From positions 5,146,001 to 5,210,000 of the forward strand of contig NZ_CP032084.1 in assembly GCF_003600685.1 (NCBI RefSeq): a stretch of DNA of 64,000 bases. The letters are read 5' to 3'. Positions 54,915 through 64,000 of this stretch are shown here, piece after piece (position 1 is the stretch's first letter; each line of letters opens with the position of its first letter). A program made the position numbers and the translations under genes. The notes under the pieces were generated by a model, which searched no databases, was not told the origin of the DNA, and saw only the letters and a program-made list of their open reading frames with translations. Source of the DNA: Achromobacter sp. B7 (GTDB lineage Bacteria > Pseudomonadota > Gammaproteobacteria > Burkholderiales > Burkholderiaceae_B).

Positions 54915-57900
54915 ATGACCAACCGCCGGGTTTACCTTCGCGTAACCACTCTCTCAGCCGCGATTGCCGGCACCTTCCTGGGGGCTGCGGCGTCGGGCCA
55001 GACGTACAACTGCGGCGGTGGCAGCGGCGGACTGTCCTGCAACACGTCAGGCACTTCCGGCCAGTCGGTCATATTCCAGGCCGGAAACTACAACCCGGTA
55101 CCGCCCATGAACGTAAGCGCCAGCGCGGACATCACGGTGACGGTTGGTTCTTCAACGAAGGCGGCGCTTCAGGCCTTGTCGATAGGCGGCAACGGCAATC
55201 CAGACGGCACGCTGACCGGTACGGACACGCAAGGCCTGACCGTGATCAACACGGGCAACCTGACGTTGCAGTCCGCGGGAGGTCCGATCGTCAGCGACGG
55301 CAATCTCTACGGGCTATTCGCGCAGATGCAGGGCGGCAATGCCGCCAGCAGCAGCAACGGCGACTATGGCGGCAATGGCGGCGTGGCCGGCCGGTCGCAG
55401 ACCGAGATCGTGTCGGTGACCAATCACGGCGACGTCAGCATCAATCTGCCCAACGTCACGGTAGCGGGCGGCGCGGCCGTGGCCGCGCTGAGCCAGGGCG
55501 GCGCCGGTAGCGGCACCACGGACGACCATAACCCCAGCGGTGCCGGCGGCCAGTCGGCGGGGGCGTCCATCGTCAATACGGGAAACATCAACGTCAACCT
55601 CGCCGGAACGGGGCGCTACGCAGGCATCCTGGCGTCCAGCAGCGGCGGCAATGGCGCCGATCAATACGACGGCGGCGCCAACATGGGCGGCGGCGGCGGC
55701 AGTGCTTCGATCACGAACTCCGGCAATGTCGCGTTGAATTGGGTCTGGACCAACAACTCGACCGCCTCGTCCGCGCTGTATGGCGTGCTGGCTCAATCCA
55801 CATCGGGCAATGGCGGCGATTCGACCGACAAGGGCCTTGGCAATGGCGGTGCGGCAGGCATTGGCGCCGCCAGCGACCTCAGCGCCAAGGTCACCCTGCT
55901 AAGCGGCGGTAACGTCACCGTCACCCAGAGCGGCACGCCGCCAGCGCCCGGAGCGGGCGTCGCAGCGATCATCGTGGCGGGCAACGGCGGCAATGGCCTG
56001 GCCGACGAAGACGACACCTTGGGCGGCAATGGCGGCAACGCGGGCAGCATCAATGGCTCGCAGGTTCCCTTGCAGATCAACGTGACGGACGCCAGCGTGT
56101 CAACGGCGGGAAGCCAGCTGCCGGCGTTGCTGGTTTCAGCGCGCGGCGGCGCGGGCGGCGGCAACTTCAATAGCGGCAGCTATCACGATCGTAATGGGGG
56201 TCTTGGCGGGCAGGCGGGCGACGCGGGCGTATGGGTCACCACGGCCACCGCCCCCATCACCTTGTCCACCACAGGCGATCACGCTTCGGGGATCCAGACC
56301 TCGCAAGTCGGCGGCGCGGGCGGTGCGGGCGGGGACTACGGCGGCGATGCGTTGGGGTTCGGCAGCAGCAACGCCGGCAATGGCGGCAGCGGTGGCAACG
56401 CCGGCAGCTTGACGGTCAAACTGGCGGGCAGCAAGGCCCTGCCCATCACCATCACCACCGCAGCGAACGACTCCCATGGCATCTATGCGGTGTTGCAGGG
56501 TGGGCAAGGCGCCGACGGCGGCACGCTTACCGGAACGATCGGGGGCGGTTCGGGAGGCGATGGCGGCGCGGGCGGTTCCACCGGATCGATGAACGTGTCC
56601 CTTGCCGGAACATCGATCTCGACGCGGGGCGCGAACGCCTTCGGCATTCTGGTGCAGAACCTGGGTAATGATGGCGGCACCGCCGCGTCCGCCACAGGCA
56701 CGGACGTACAGGGGGGCAACGGCGGCAATGGGGGCTCGACGGGCACGGTAACGATATCGACGGATTCAAACACCGCCATATCGACGCAGGGGCAAGGCTC
56801 GCCCGGCATCCTGGCACAAACCGCCAGTGGCGCCGGCGCCAACGGCGGCAATGGCAACGGCCAGTTGAGCGGCGTTGACGGCAGTGGCGGCAACGGTGGC
56901 TCGGCGGGCGCGATAACCGTAGCCAACGCCGGCACGATAACGACCGCCGGCACGGATTCGGTCGGCATCATGGCGCAGTCCCTGGCGGGCGCGGGCGGCG
57001 CCGGGTCGGTCGACTACGGCATTTTCTACAGCAAGGGCGGCACGGGCGGCGCCCCCGGTTCAGCCGGGGTCATTACCGTGACGAACACCGGCGCCATTCG
57101 CACCAGCGGCACCATGGCGATGGGCGTCCTGGCACAGTCCATCGGCGGCAGCGGCGGCGCGGCGGGAAGCGCGGGCGGGCTGGGGGTTTCGCTGGGTGGC
57201 GATGCCACCACCAACCCGTTCGAGTCCAATGCCAACACGGTGACCTTCAACGCGTCCGGCACCATCGCCACCACGGGGCTGTCCGCGATAGGTGTCCTGG
57301 CGCAATCCATTGGCGGCGGCGGCGGCGCGGGCGGTGCTACGCAGGGGCTGATCAGCGTTGGCGGCACCGGCGGCAAAGGCGGCTCGGGCGGCTCAGTGAT
57401 GGGCACTCCCACCAACCTGGCGCTCACTACGGGCGGCGACAACGCGCACGGCCTGGTCGCCCAATCCATCGGCGGTGGCGGCGGCAACGGGGGCAATGCC
57501 AGCAGCTTTGGCATTTTCCATTCGGTCGCCATTGGCGCATCGGGCGGTGACGGTGGCACGGGCGGGTCCGTGGTGCTGAACCTGAACAACTCCAACATCG
57601 TCACGCAGGGAACCAAGGCGGCAGGCCTGGTCGGCCAGTCCATCGGGGGAGGCGGCGGCACCGGCGGCCAGGCGTTCGCTTATAGCGTCGGCCCCCTGGC
57701 GACAGTCGCCGTGGCGGTGGGCGGACAAGGCGGCACGGGCGGCAACAGCGGCGTCGTCAGTTCGCAGATGCTGGGCGGCAGCATCAAGACGGGGCAGACC
57801 TCGCGGCTGGTCAACGGCACCTGCGCCGACCCCTGCCTGACGGCGAACGCGCAGCCCATCGATTCCTTTGGCGCCGTGATCCAGAGCATAGGTGGCGGCG

Positions 57901-60900
57901 GCGGGTTAGGCGGTAATGCCACGGCGAAGGCGGCGGCAATCGGGATCCCGGTGACGGAAGCGGGTACGCAGGTTTCGATTCCTGTTTCGGTCGCGGTCGG
58001 TGGCACTGGCGGTATCGCGGGCGATGGCAATTACGTGACCTTTGCCGCTGCGCAAGGCGCGCAGATCGAAACCCGGGGCCAAGGCTCGCACGGTGTGTTG
58101 ATCCAAAGCATCGGCGGTGGCGGCGGCGCGGGCGGCGACTCGTCGTCGCTGGCCGCTGCGCTGGATTACGGCGGTACGGTGCCCGAAGGCGCGTTCTCTT
58201 TATCCTTGAATGTGGCCGTGGCCGTGGGAGCGGACGGCGGCGCCGGCGGCAACGGCAATTCGGTCTGGAGCGCCCTGGGGGGCCTGGTCAACGTATCCGG
58301 CGGGCAAGCAACGTTCACGCCCGATGCGGCCGGAACCGCAAGCAGCACTATCGCGACTTACGGCGATTATGCCAACGGCATCACCGCGCAATCGATCGGT
58401 GGCGGGGGCGGCAACGCCGGCTTCGGCAGCGCAAACACGCAAGATTTCGGCACCGGGTCCGTCCTGACGGCCAGCATCGGCTTAGGCGGCTCGGGCGCCG
58501 TCGGCGGCAATGGGGGCCTGGTCCAGGTAGAGGTCTTGCCCACGGGGCAGATCCAGACGGCGGGATCCGGCGCCATGGGCGTGCTGGCGCAGAGTATTGG
58601 CGGCGGCGGAGGTGCGTCACAAGGCGGCTCCTATAACTTCGTTGGCCTGGCCATGCACGTATCACCGTCATTCGACGTCAAAGTGGGCAAGACGGGCGGG
58701 GCCGGCGGCGCGGGAGGCGCCGTGGGGGTGACGGTCGGCGGCAACATCGCCACCTACGGCGGTGACGCCGCGGGCGTGCAGGCGCAGTCCATCGGCGGTG
58801 GTGGCGGGCAAGGTGGATCGGCGGGGTCGGATGGTTCCGCGGACAATCCCATCGTGTCCATTCTTGATGGTCGCGTCGACGCCAAGAACGTGCTCCAGGA
58901 TGTGTACCAGAAGCTCTTGAAAGAGCAGCCGCCCAACTACCAGCTCAACCTTAATCATGATGTGTCGGTCGGCGGCGCGGGCGGCGTGGGCAATACCGGT
59001 GGGACGGTCACGGTGAATCTGGATCCCACAGGCACGATCACCACCGCGGGCGATTGGTCCGCGGGGATATTTGCCCAGAGCATCGGCGGCGGCGGCGGTA
59101 AAGGGGGCGGCGCGCTTGCAACGGGCTCGGGCTGGGTGGATCCGACGAAAGTCGACGTGAACTCCAACTACAGCGTGGGCGGCGATGGTGGCAAGGGCTC
59201 GACCGGCGGCAGTGTGACGACGGCGCTGAACGGCGGATCGATTGCCACCAGCGGCTATGGCGCGGCCGGCATCTACGCGCAGAGCGTGGGCGGTGGCGGC
59301 GGCCATGCCGCGGACGGCTCGGACGGCTTCTTTGGCACCCTCACCGTCGGCGTCGGCTACGGCGGTTCGGGCGGTGGTGCGGGCAATGGCGGGGCCGTCA
59401 CGCTATCCACCGCTGCGGGCGCCCCGGCCAACATCACGACCATCGGCACGCAGGGCGAAGCGGCATTCGGCACGGTGCTGCAATCGGTTGGCGGTGGCGG
59501 CGGCTTCGCGGGTGCGGGCACCAGTGTGCGGGTTGCCGTGGCCGACGATCCCATACCGGCCATCAAACTGTCGACCGGCCAAACCCAGAATACAAGCGAA
59601 GGCAACGGCGGCGCCGTGACGCTGCAAGACAACGGCGCCCTGCGCATCACGACGCAGGGCAACAACGCGTTTGGGGTGCTGGCGCAAAGCGTGGGCGGCG
59701 GCGGCGGGATCGTCATCAATTCGCAAAATCAACAAGCGACCGCAGGCATCAACACCAGCATTTTCGGCAGCACACCCGAGGGCGGCGCACAGGCTGACGG
59801 CGGCACGGTGACTGCAAGTCTTGGCGCACAAAGCTGGATCAAGACTTTCGGGACCGGATCGCATGGCCTGGTCGTCCAATCGGTGGGCGGAGGCGGTGGT
59901 TTGGTCGGCCTGCCTGGCACCGCGCCCACCCTCACCGTCGACGCAAGCCAAGCCGCGTCCATATCGCCGGGCAACGGGCAAGGTGGCAACGTCTCGGTGA
60001 CCAACAACGGCATCATCACCGTTACGGGCGCCGGCGCCATCGGGATCCTGGCGCAAAGCGTCAGTGGCGCAGGTGGCCTGATGCTGGCGGCGGATGGGAA
60101 TACGGTCTATGCAGGATCAGGCACTTCGGAACGGCTCGGCAACGCCACTGTCAATGTCACGGTCGGCGCCAATGCAAGCGTCTGGTCGACGGCGGTCAAT
60201 GGCATCGGCATCTTCGCGCAGAACGCGAATGGAAACGGCGTGACCCTCGCCATCGACGGCAGCGTCATCGGTGGATCGGCCACCGAGGCGGCAACCGCCA
60301 TCTGGACGGACAGCGCGGCCGACAGCATGATGAACATAGCAAGCACGGGCTCGGTGACCGCTGACACCGCGGTCCGGGCCACCACCGGCCTGCTCAATAT
60401 CAACAACGCTGGCCTGTTGATGGGCAACGTCTACCAGAACGGCGGCGGGATGACGAATACCGGCACCTTTTCGTCCGGCCCGCAATACGTGGGGACATCG
60501 CTGCAGAACAACGGGCTGGTTGCGCTGGGCGGGCGCGAAGGCACCCACTGGGGTTATGACCGCACTCGCTTCATCGCCACGACCTTCAACACGACTTACA
60601 CGCAATCCGCGCAGGGCACGCTCAAGGTGGGGGCCGACTTTGACAAGATGGCATCCGACTTCCTGACCATCAACGGGCCTGCCACCCTGGATGGCAAATT
60701 GCTGGTGGCGCCGCTCGCTCTGTTGCCGAATCGGGAGTTGGCCGTATTGAACGTCAACGGCATCCAGGCCGGCGCCTTGCTTGCATCGGATTCCCCGGTG
60801 GTCGACTACGAAGCGCGCCAGGATGGCGGCACGACCCACGTGCGCTCTGTGGGCGCCAACTTCAGCGCGGATTCGATGCAGTTAAAGCGCAACGCGACAA

Positions 60901-61973
60901 GCCTGGCGAGCCACTTGCAACGCGACTGGGATCAAGGCGGAACCGCCGGGCTTGCCAAGCTGTACGCGGTGCTGGACGCGGCCTCGCGCCAAGGGGCCGG
61001 CTCGTACCAGAATCGCCTGTCGGACCTGTCGCCCGGCGTTGCGCTGGCGCCCGCCGCGCAAATGCAGCTGGGCATGGCGCGCTTCACCGGCGCAATGATG
61101 TCCTGCCCCACGTTCGTGGGCAACGGGCCCATGACCCAGGAGCAGGATTGCGTCTGGGGGCAGGTCACCGGCCGCAATACGAATCAGGACGGCGGCAACG
61201 GCTCATCGGGGTTCTCACTGGACAGCGTGACGTACCAGCTGGGCGGCCAGCGGCGGATCGCGCCGGACTGGTATCTGGGCGGCTCGTTCGCCTACCAGAA
61301 CTCGCATCTTCGTGGCGACGATCGTCGCGTCACCGGTTCCGGCGACACCGGGTATGCCGGTCTGGTGCTCAAGCGGGAAGCCGGCCCCTGGACGATTTCG
61401 GGCGCGCTGGGCGCGGGCTATGGGTCGTATGACCTGAACCGCAATCTGGCGATTCCCAATTTCAAGTCGCAAGCCACGAGCAAGCCCGACGTGTACAGCT
61501 TCGGCGCGCGCATACGCGTGGCCAGGACCTTCACCGACGGCAACGTCTACGTGAAACCCTATGCGGATCTGGACGCGACTTACTCGCGTATGTCCGGCTA
61601 TGAAGAGTCGGGCGACGCCCTGCATCTGAAGGTGGCCAGCAGCGATCAGATGGTCTTCGGCCTTGCCCCCACGTTGGAAGTCGGCGGACGCAGCGAGCTA
61701 CCGCAGGGCGCCGTGTTGCGGCCGTTTGCCTACGCAGGCGTGTCGCTGCTGTCGGAAGACGGCTGGAAAACCAAGTCCAAACTCGCGGGCGCCCCCGACA
61801 GCGCGGGAAGCTTCACCACCACGATGCCCACCGACAATGTGGTCGGACGCATCGGCGCGGGCTTCCAGGTCACGCACGCCAATGCGCTGGACTTCAGGCT
61901 GCAATACGACGGCGAGTTCGCGTCGCGGGGCAACAGCCATTCGGGCTCGCTGAAGCTGGCTTATCGGTTCTAG
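54915..61973 (+). CDS. Large glycine-rich type Va autotransporter
   Basis: A 2,352-residue surface protein with a signal peptide (residues 1-28). A passenger of about 2,000 residues is dominated by G-[IV]-x-A-Q-S-[IV]-G-G-G-G-G modules: 13 exact QS(I/V)GGGGG copies and about 12 weaker ones, each followed by GGxGG and ended by a G-x-I-x-T-x-G strand. From about residue 1900 the passenger loses the repeats. The last 270 residues are the autotransporter beta-barrel, ending SLKLAYRF with the required C-terminal Phe. The family is exported by the Sec route and self-inserts in the outer membrane, usually as an adhesin. Divergent from the NarL-type two-component system. Confidence 0.93.
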   Translation: MTNRRVYLRVTTLSAAIAGTFLGAAASGQTYNCGGGSGGLSCNTSGTSGQSVIFQAGNYNPVPPMNVSASADITVTVGSSTKAALQALSIGGNGNPDGTLTGTDTQGLTVINTGNLTLQSAGGPIVSDGNLYGLFAQMQGGNAASSSNGDYGGNGGVAGRSQTEIVSVTNHGDVSINLPNVTVAGGAAVAALSQGGAGSGTTDDHNPSGAGGQSAGASIVNTGNINVNLAGTGRYAGILASSSGGNGADQYDGGANMGGGGGSASITNSGNVALNWVWTNNSTASSALYGVLAQSTSGNGGDSTDKGLGNGGAAGIGAASDLSAKVTLLSGGNVTVTQSGTPPAPGAGVAAIIVAGNGGNGLADEDDTLGGNGGNAGSINGSQVPLQINVTDASVSTAGSQLPALLVSARGGAGGGNFNSGSYHDRNGGLGGQAGDAGVWVTTATAPITLSTTGDHASGIQTSQVGGAGGAGGDYGGDALGFGSSNAGNGGSGGNAGSLTVKLAGSKALPITITTAANDSHGIYAVLQGGQGADGGTLTGTIGGGSGGDGGAGGSTGSMNVSLAGTSISTRGANAFGILVQNLGNDGGTAASATGTDVQGGNGGNGGSTGTVTISTDSNTAISTQGQGSPGILAQTASGAGANGGNGNGQLSGVDGSGGNGGSAGAITVANAGTITTAGTDSVGIMAQSLAGAGGAGSVDYGIFYSKGGTGGAPGSAGVITVTNTGAIRTSGTMAMGVLAQSIGGSGGAAGSAGGLGVSLGGDATTNPFESNANTVTFNASGTIATTGLSAIGVLAQSIGGGGGAGGATQGLISVGGTGGKGGSGGSVMGTPTNLALTTGGDNAHGLVAQSIGGGGGNGGNASSFGIFHSVAIGASGGDGGTGGSVVLNLNNSNIVTQGTKAAGLVGQSIGGGGGTGGQAFAYSVGPLATVAVAVGGQGGTGGNSGVVSSQMLGGSIKTGQTSRLVNGTCADPCLTANAQPIDSFGAVIQSIGGGGGLGGNATAKAAAIGIPVTEAGTQVSIPVSVAVGGTGGIAGDGNYVTFAAAQGAQIETRGQGSHGVLIQSIGGGGGAGGDSSSLAAALDYGGTVPEGAFSLSLNVAVAVGADGGAGGNGNSVWSALGGLVNVSGGQATFTPDAAGTASSTIATYGDYANGITAQSIGGGGGNAGFGSANTQDFGTGSVLTASIGLGGSGAVGGNGGLVQVEVLPTGQIQTAGSGAMGVLAQSIGGGGGASQGGSYNFVGLAMHVSPSFDVKVGKTGGAGGAGGAVGVTVGGNIATYGGDAAGVQAQSIGGGGGQGGSAGSDGSADNPIVSILDGRVDAKNVLQDVYQKLLKEQPPNYQLNLNHDVSVGGAGGVGNTGGTVTVNLDPTGTITTAGDWSAGIFAQSIGGGGGKGGGALATGSGWVDPTKVDVNSNYSVGGDGGKGSTGGSVTTALNGGSIATSGYGAAGIYAQSVGGGGGHAADGSDGFFGTLTVGVGYGGSGGGAGNGGAVTLSTAAGAPANITTIGTQGEAAFGTVLQSVGGGGGFAGAGTSVRVAVADDPIPAIKLSTGQTQNTSEGNGGAVTLQDNGALRITTQGNNAFGVLAQSVGGGGGIVINSQNQQATAGINTSIFGSTPEGGAQADGGTVTASLGAQSWIKTFGTGSHGLVVQSVGGGGGLVGLPGTAPTLTVDASQAASISPGNGQGGNVSVTNNGIITVTGAGAIGILAQSVSGAGGLMLAADGNTVYAGSGTSERLGNATVNVTVGANASVWSTAVNGIGIFAQNANGNGVTLAIDGSVIGGSATEAATAIWTDSAADSMMNIASTGSVTADTAVRATTGLLNINNAGLLMGNVYQNGGGMTNTGTFSSGPQYVGTSLQNNGLVALGGREGTHWGYDRTRFIATTFNTTYTQSAQGTLKVGADFDKMASDFLTINGPATLDGKLLVAPLALLPNRELAVLNVNGIQAGALLASDSPVVDYEARQDGGTTHVRSVGANFSADSMQLKRNATSLASHLQRDWDQGGTAGLAKLYAVLDAASRQGAGSYQNRLSDLSPGVALAPAAQMQLGMARFTGAMMSCPTFVGNGPMTQEQDCVWGQVTGRNTNQDGGNGSSGFSLDSVTYQLGGQRRIAPDWYLGGSFAYQNSHLRGDDRRVTGSGDTGYAGLVLKREAGPWTISGALGAGYGSYDLNRNLAIPNFKSQATSKPDVYSFGARIRVARTFTDGNVYVKPYADLDATYSRMSGYEESGDALHLKVASSDQMVFGLAPTLEVGGRSELPQGAVLRPFAYAGVSLLSEDGWKTKSKLAGAPDSAGSFTTTMPTDNVVGRIGAGFQVTHANALDFRLQYDGEFASRGNSHSGSLKLAYRF
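55290..60090 (+). repeat. GVLAQSIGGGGG modules of the autotransporter passenger
   Basis: About 25 copies of a core that in its best form reads G-V-L-A-Q-S-I-G-G-G-G-G. The 13 strongest lie between about 57.3 and 59.9 kb and the weaker ones earlier. Spacing is mostly 150-350 bp, consistent with repeated turns of a beta-helix. High GC and near-identical cores make the array prone to recombination. Confidence 0.8.
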
Positions 61974-61995
61974 AGGTATGCTTTGCTCACTGGCC

Positions 61996-62020
61996 GCCAC
62001 GCCCCAGCGCGGGCCGTGGC
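61996..62020. promoter_or_regulatory. Imperfect GC-rich hairpin between the autotransporter and the DUF6152-like gene
   Basis: GCCACG (61996-62001) pairs with CGTGGC (62015-62020), with a C-C mismatch and three further G-C pairs inside around an AGCGC loop. No T run follows, so it is at best a weak terminator or RNA structure. Confidence 0.3.
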
Positions 62021-62051
62021 GACGGCCCCACCGCAACCCAGGAGCATCGAC

Positions 62052-62438
62052 ATGAAGCTATCGAAGCGCGCGTTATTTGCAGGGCTGGCGCTATCCGCGC
62101 TGTGCGCAGTGGCCCCCACGGCCATGGCGCATCACGGTTGGTCATGGGCGGAATCCGAACAGATGACCTTGCAAGGCACGGTCGAGCAGGTGCAGGTCGC
62201 GCCGCCCCATCCCACGTTAAAGGTGCGAGCCGATGATGGCGTCTGGGTGGTCGAGCTGGGCAATCCCACGCAGACGAAGGAAGCGGGATTCGTCGAGGGT
62301 TCCGCCAAGCCGGGCGACGCCATCACCGCCATTGGCAACCGCGACCAGGACGCCGGCAACAAGCGCATGAAGGCCGTCCAGGTCACGGTGGGCGGCAAGA
62401 CCTACGACATCTATCCCAGCCGCATCAAGAAACCCTGA
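62052..62438 (+). CDS. Small exported protein, DUF6152-like
   Basis: A 128-residue protein with a signal peptide ending at AMA-HHGW near residue 27. It then has an OB-fold-like segment (MTLQGTVEQVQVAPPHPTLKVRADDGVWVVELGNP) and the closing GNKRMKAVQVTVGGKTYDIYPSRI. This is the pattern of the DUF6152 family, in which HHGW-starting periplasmic proteins of unknown function often precede a membrane protein like the next gene. The start at 62052 is set by the signal peptide and GGAGCATCGAC upstream. Confidence 0.78.
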   Translation: MKLSKRALFAGLALSALCAVAPTAMAHHGWSWAESEQMTLQGTVEQVQVAPPHPTLKVRADDGVWVVELGNPTQTKEAGFVEGSAKPGDAITAIGNRDQDAGNKRMKAVQVTVGGKTYDIYPSRIKKP

Positions 62439-62454
62439 GCCACGGCTTTCACCC

Positions 62455-62940
62455 ATGCCTGAACCGCTGCGGCTGGCGCTGGACGCGCTGACGGCCCTGC
62501 CCCCGGCGCTGTGGCTGCGACGATCCGGAACGCTTTATCTTCTGGTCAACGCCGCCCATATCGGCGCCATCGGCCTATTGATCGGTTCGATCGTTCCGCT
62601 GGACCTGCGGCTGCTCGGCGTGCTCAAGCCCACATCCTTGGCGCTTCTGGCGCCTGTGCTGGCGCGCACCGCCTCGGTTGGCCTTGCGCTGGCCATACTG
62701 ACCGGTGCAACGCTGTTCACCGTACGGGCGCAGGAATACCTGGAAAATCCGGCCTTCTTGGTGAAGATTTGCCTGTTGGGCGCCGGGGTTATCAACGCCT
62801 GGCTGGTGCGCCGGAGCGGGGCATGGGGACAGGTGCTACAAGGCGGCCCCGCGTCCACCGCGCTGCGCTGCCAGGCCGCCGTCTCGCTGCTGCTATGGAC
62901 GGGCTGCCTGGTAGCGGGCAGATGGATAGGGTTCCTGTAG
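62455..62940 (+). CDS. Small integral membrane protein, DUF6644-like
   Basis: A 161-residue protein with four hydrophobic segments (about 28-48, 60-90, 100-118, 138-158) and the recognisable LYLLVNAAHIGAIGLLIGSIVPLDLRLLG opening. Sixteen base pairs separate it from the preceding exported protein, and the two commonly occur together. Function unknown; the His-containing helices suggest metal or haem contact, but this is not shown. Confidence 0.75.
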   Translation: MPEPLRLALDALTALPPALWLRRSGTLYLLVNAAHIGAIGLLIGSIVPLDLRLLGVLKPTSLALLAPVLARTASVGLALAILTGATLFTVRAQEYLENPAFLVKICLLGAGVINAWLVRRSGAWGQVLQGGPASTALRCQAAVSLLLWTGCLVAGRWIGFL

Positions 62941-62964
62941 TCGGGAGTCGCTCAGTGCAATGCG

Positions 62965-64000
62965 CTACATCACCTTGACGATCTGGGGCGGACTCCACGT
63001 GCCATTCCCGGGAGGCAGGATGGAAGGCGCCTCGGTCTTCGGCCAGTACAGGCGCATGACCAGGTACATGAGATCGTTTGGTGCCGGCAGCCAGTTGTTC
63101 TCTTTGTCCGCGCCGGGTGACGTTTTCTGAAGGTACAGCGTCAGCGAGCCATCCGCGTTTTTCGTCATGGACGAGAGCATCGGCGAATTAATGAGGTACC
63201 GATCGATGGAGTTCTCGATCAGCAACTGCGTCTTGCCGTCGTACATCGTCACCGACCAGAAAGCATTGACCGGCGGCAGCTGCCCCTCGCGAAAGGTAAT
63301 GGTGTAGTTGTGTTTGCCAGCATCCAGCGGCTCGCCATCGGGCAAGGTCGTGGTCAGGGGGTAAGTGGCTTCCGCAGCGTCGTTGGCGTATATGCCCGCC
63401 TGCGCCACCGCGGCCCGCTTCAGCCAGTCGCCGTGGTAGAAGGCGCTGTCGCCGCCGGCCCCCACGATGTTCCAGCCATTGACCTTCGTGCCCAGATTCT
63501 TGATAGCATTTTCGACCTTGGCATGCCCGTCTTGCATGCCTTGGACGACGGCGCTCTTTTGCTCGGCGGACAGCTGTTCGAAGCTGAACTTCTTGTCGGC
63601 GCCAATGCCCAGACGAGCAAGCTTCGCACGAATTGCCACTTCTTCCGGCGCGGCCGGGCCGAATTGCAAGGCGAAACCCAAGTATGTGAAAAAGTCGGTC
63701 TTTGCCAGATCGTTATTGATTCTTGGAAAGTCGATGGCGGGCGCGGCAGGAGGTGCCGGCTGTTTGAGATATGCAGAAAGCGGCTGTGCTTTGTAGCCCG
63801 ATTGAATCGCTACGACGTTGGGCATGTCGGCCGGGTTGAACAGTTGAGTCCGAAAGACCGCGAAGGGAAGCTGCGTTTCGGATCGAAAAACCTTTCTTAT
63901 GCCTGGAGGCATTACGCCTTTCCAATCGGGGCCAACGATCATGTAATCGCCAGCCTCGTCCCCGGTGGAACGGCTTCCGATGTAGCCGAAATTGTAGGTA
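62965..64000 (-). CDS. DUF1254/DUF1214 domain protein (5 prime end outside the window)
   Basis: About 345 residues of a longer protein are visible; the frame remains open through the window edge with coding sequence upstream of the internal Met at 63942 (read as TYNFGYIGSRSTGDEAGDYM). DUF1254 features include the GDYMIVGPDWKGVMPPGI stretch. DUF1214 features include KHNYTITFREGQLPPVNAFWSVTMYD and the NWLPAPNDLMYLVMRLYWP ending. These large, often exported proteins have unknown function. The gene converges with the DUF6152/DUF6644-like pair. The N-terminus and signal peptide cannot be judged. Confidence 0.88.
   Translation of the reverse strand, partial: TYNFGYIGSRSTGDEAGDYMIVGPDWKGVMPPGIRKVFRSETQLPFAVFRTQLFNPADMPNVVAIQSGYKAQPLSAYLKQPAPPAAPAIDFPRINNDLAKTDFFTYLGFALQFGPAAPEEVAIRAKLARLGIGADKKFSFEQLSAEQKSAVVQGMQDGHAKVENAIKNLGTKVNGWNIVGAGGDSAFYHGDWLKRAAVAQAGIYANDAAEATYPLTTTLPDGEPLDAGKHNYTITFREGQLPPVNAFWSVTMYDGKTQLLIENSIDRYLINSPMLSSMTKNADGSLTLYLQKTSPGADKENNWLPAPNDLMYLVMRLYWPKTEAPSILPPGNGTWSPPQIVKVM

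Noticed and set aside
57026..57661. Antisense frame opposite the glycine-rich autotransporter repeats
   Set aside because: Proline-rich complement of glycine codons; repeats mirror the coding strand and no gene-like features are present.
54915..61973. Autotransporter repeats as a possible CRISPR-like array
   Set aside because: Repeats are in frame, glycine-coding, unevenly spaced and part of one open frame ending in a beta-barrel.

Overview
The window is a GC-rich bacterial chromosome segment. It has many Bug-type periplasmic solute-binding proteins, LysR/AraC/MarR regulators, CoA-transferase/lyase pairs and FHA-like adhesins. This mix is typical of Alcaligenaceae (Betaproteobacteria), most likely Achromobacter or a close relative of Bordetella. 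The taxon is an inference from gene content only. No rRNA, tRNA, CRISPR array, insertion sequence or prophage was seen.

Layout. 1-17.3 kb: a two-partner secretion operon with an FhaC/ShlB-type outer-membrane transporter, a 4,891-residue FHA-like exoprotein and a SapC-family protein, closed by a clear rho-independent terminator. 17.4-24.8 kb: a metabolic and regulatory block with a class II aldolase, an AraC regulator, an MHS-type MFS transporter overlapping a glutathione S-transferase, a quinone-oxidoreductase/NTF2-like/DoxX operon divergent from a LysR gene, and a small in-frame deletion remnant of a Tat-exported hydrolase. 24.9-31.4 kb: cell-envelope and signalling genes, namely a GT9 glycosyltransferase overlapping an unusual GT4-alpha/beta-hydrolase fusion, a beta-lactamase-fold lipoprotein that has lost its catalytic motifs, and an RstAB-like two-component system.

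31.7-41.3 kb: a methyltransferase, then a minus-strand catabolic operon with the B-A-C-D order of 2-aminophenol meta-cleavage genes (dioxygenase beta and alpha subunits, aminomuconate-semialdehyde dehydrogenase, RidA-type deaminase). Two arylformamidase-like hydrolases and a Bug protein follow, in place of the usual lower-pathway genes. A divergent MarR gene and an MFS exporter flank it. 41.4-51.9 kb: a LysR regulator with a histone-H1-like tail, a RidA protein, an AraC regulator, a ThDP-dependent enzyme, Bug, NIPSNAP, LysR, a class III CoA-transferase, an HMG-CoA-lyase-like enzyme and another Bug. Together these look like uptake and breakdown of an unidentified branched carboxylic acid.

51.9-64 kb: a NarL-type two-component system divergent from a 2,352-residue glycine-rich autotransporter, followed by two small envelope genes (DUF6152-like, DUF6644-like) and a convergent DUF1254/DUF1214 protein cut by the window edge.

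The main themes are two giant surface proteins at either end and small catabolic operons, each with its own regulator and solute-binding protein. Several proteins carry lost catalytic residues or low-complexity repeat insertions.
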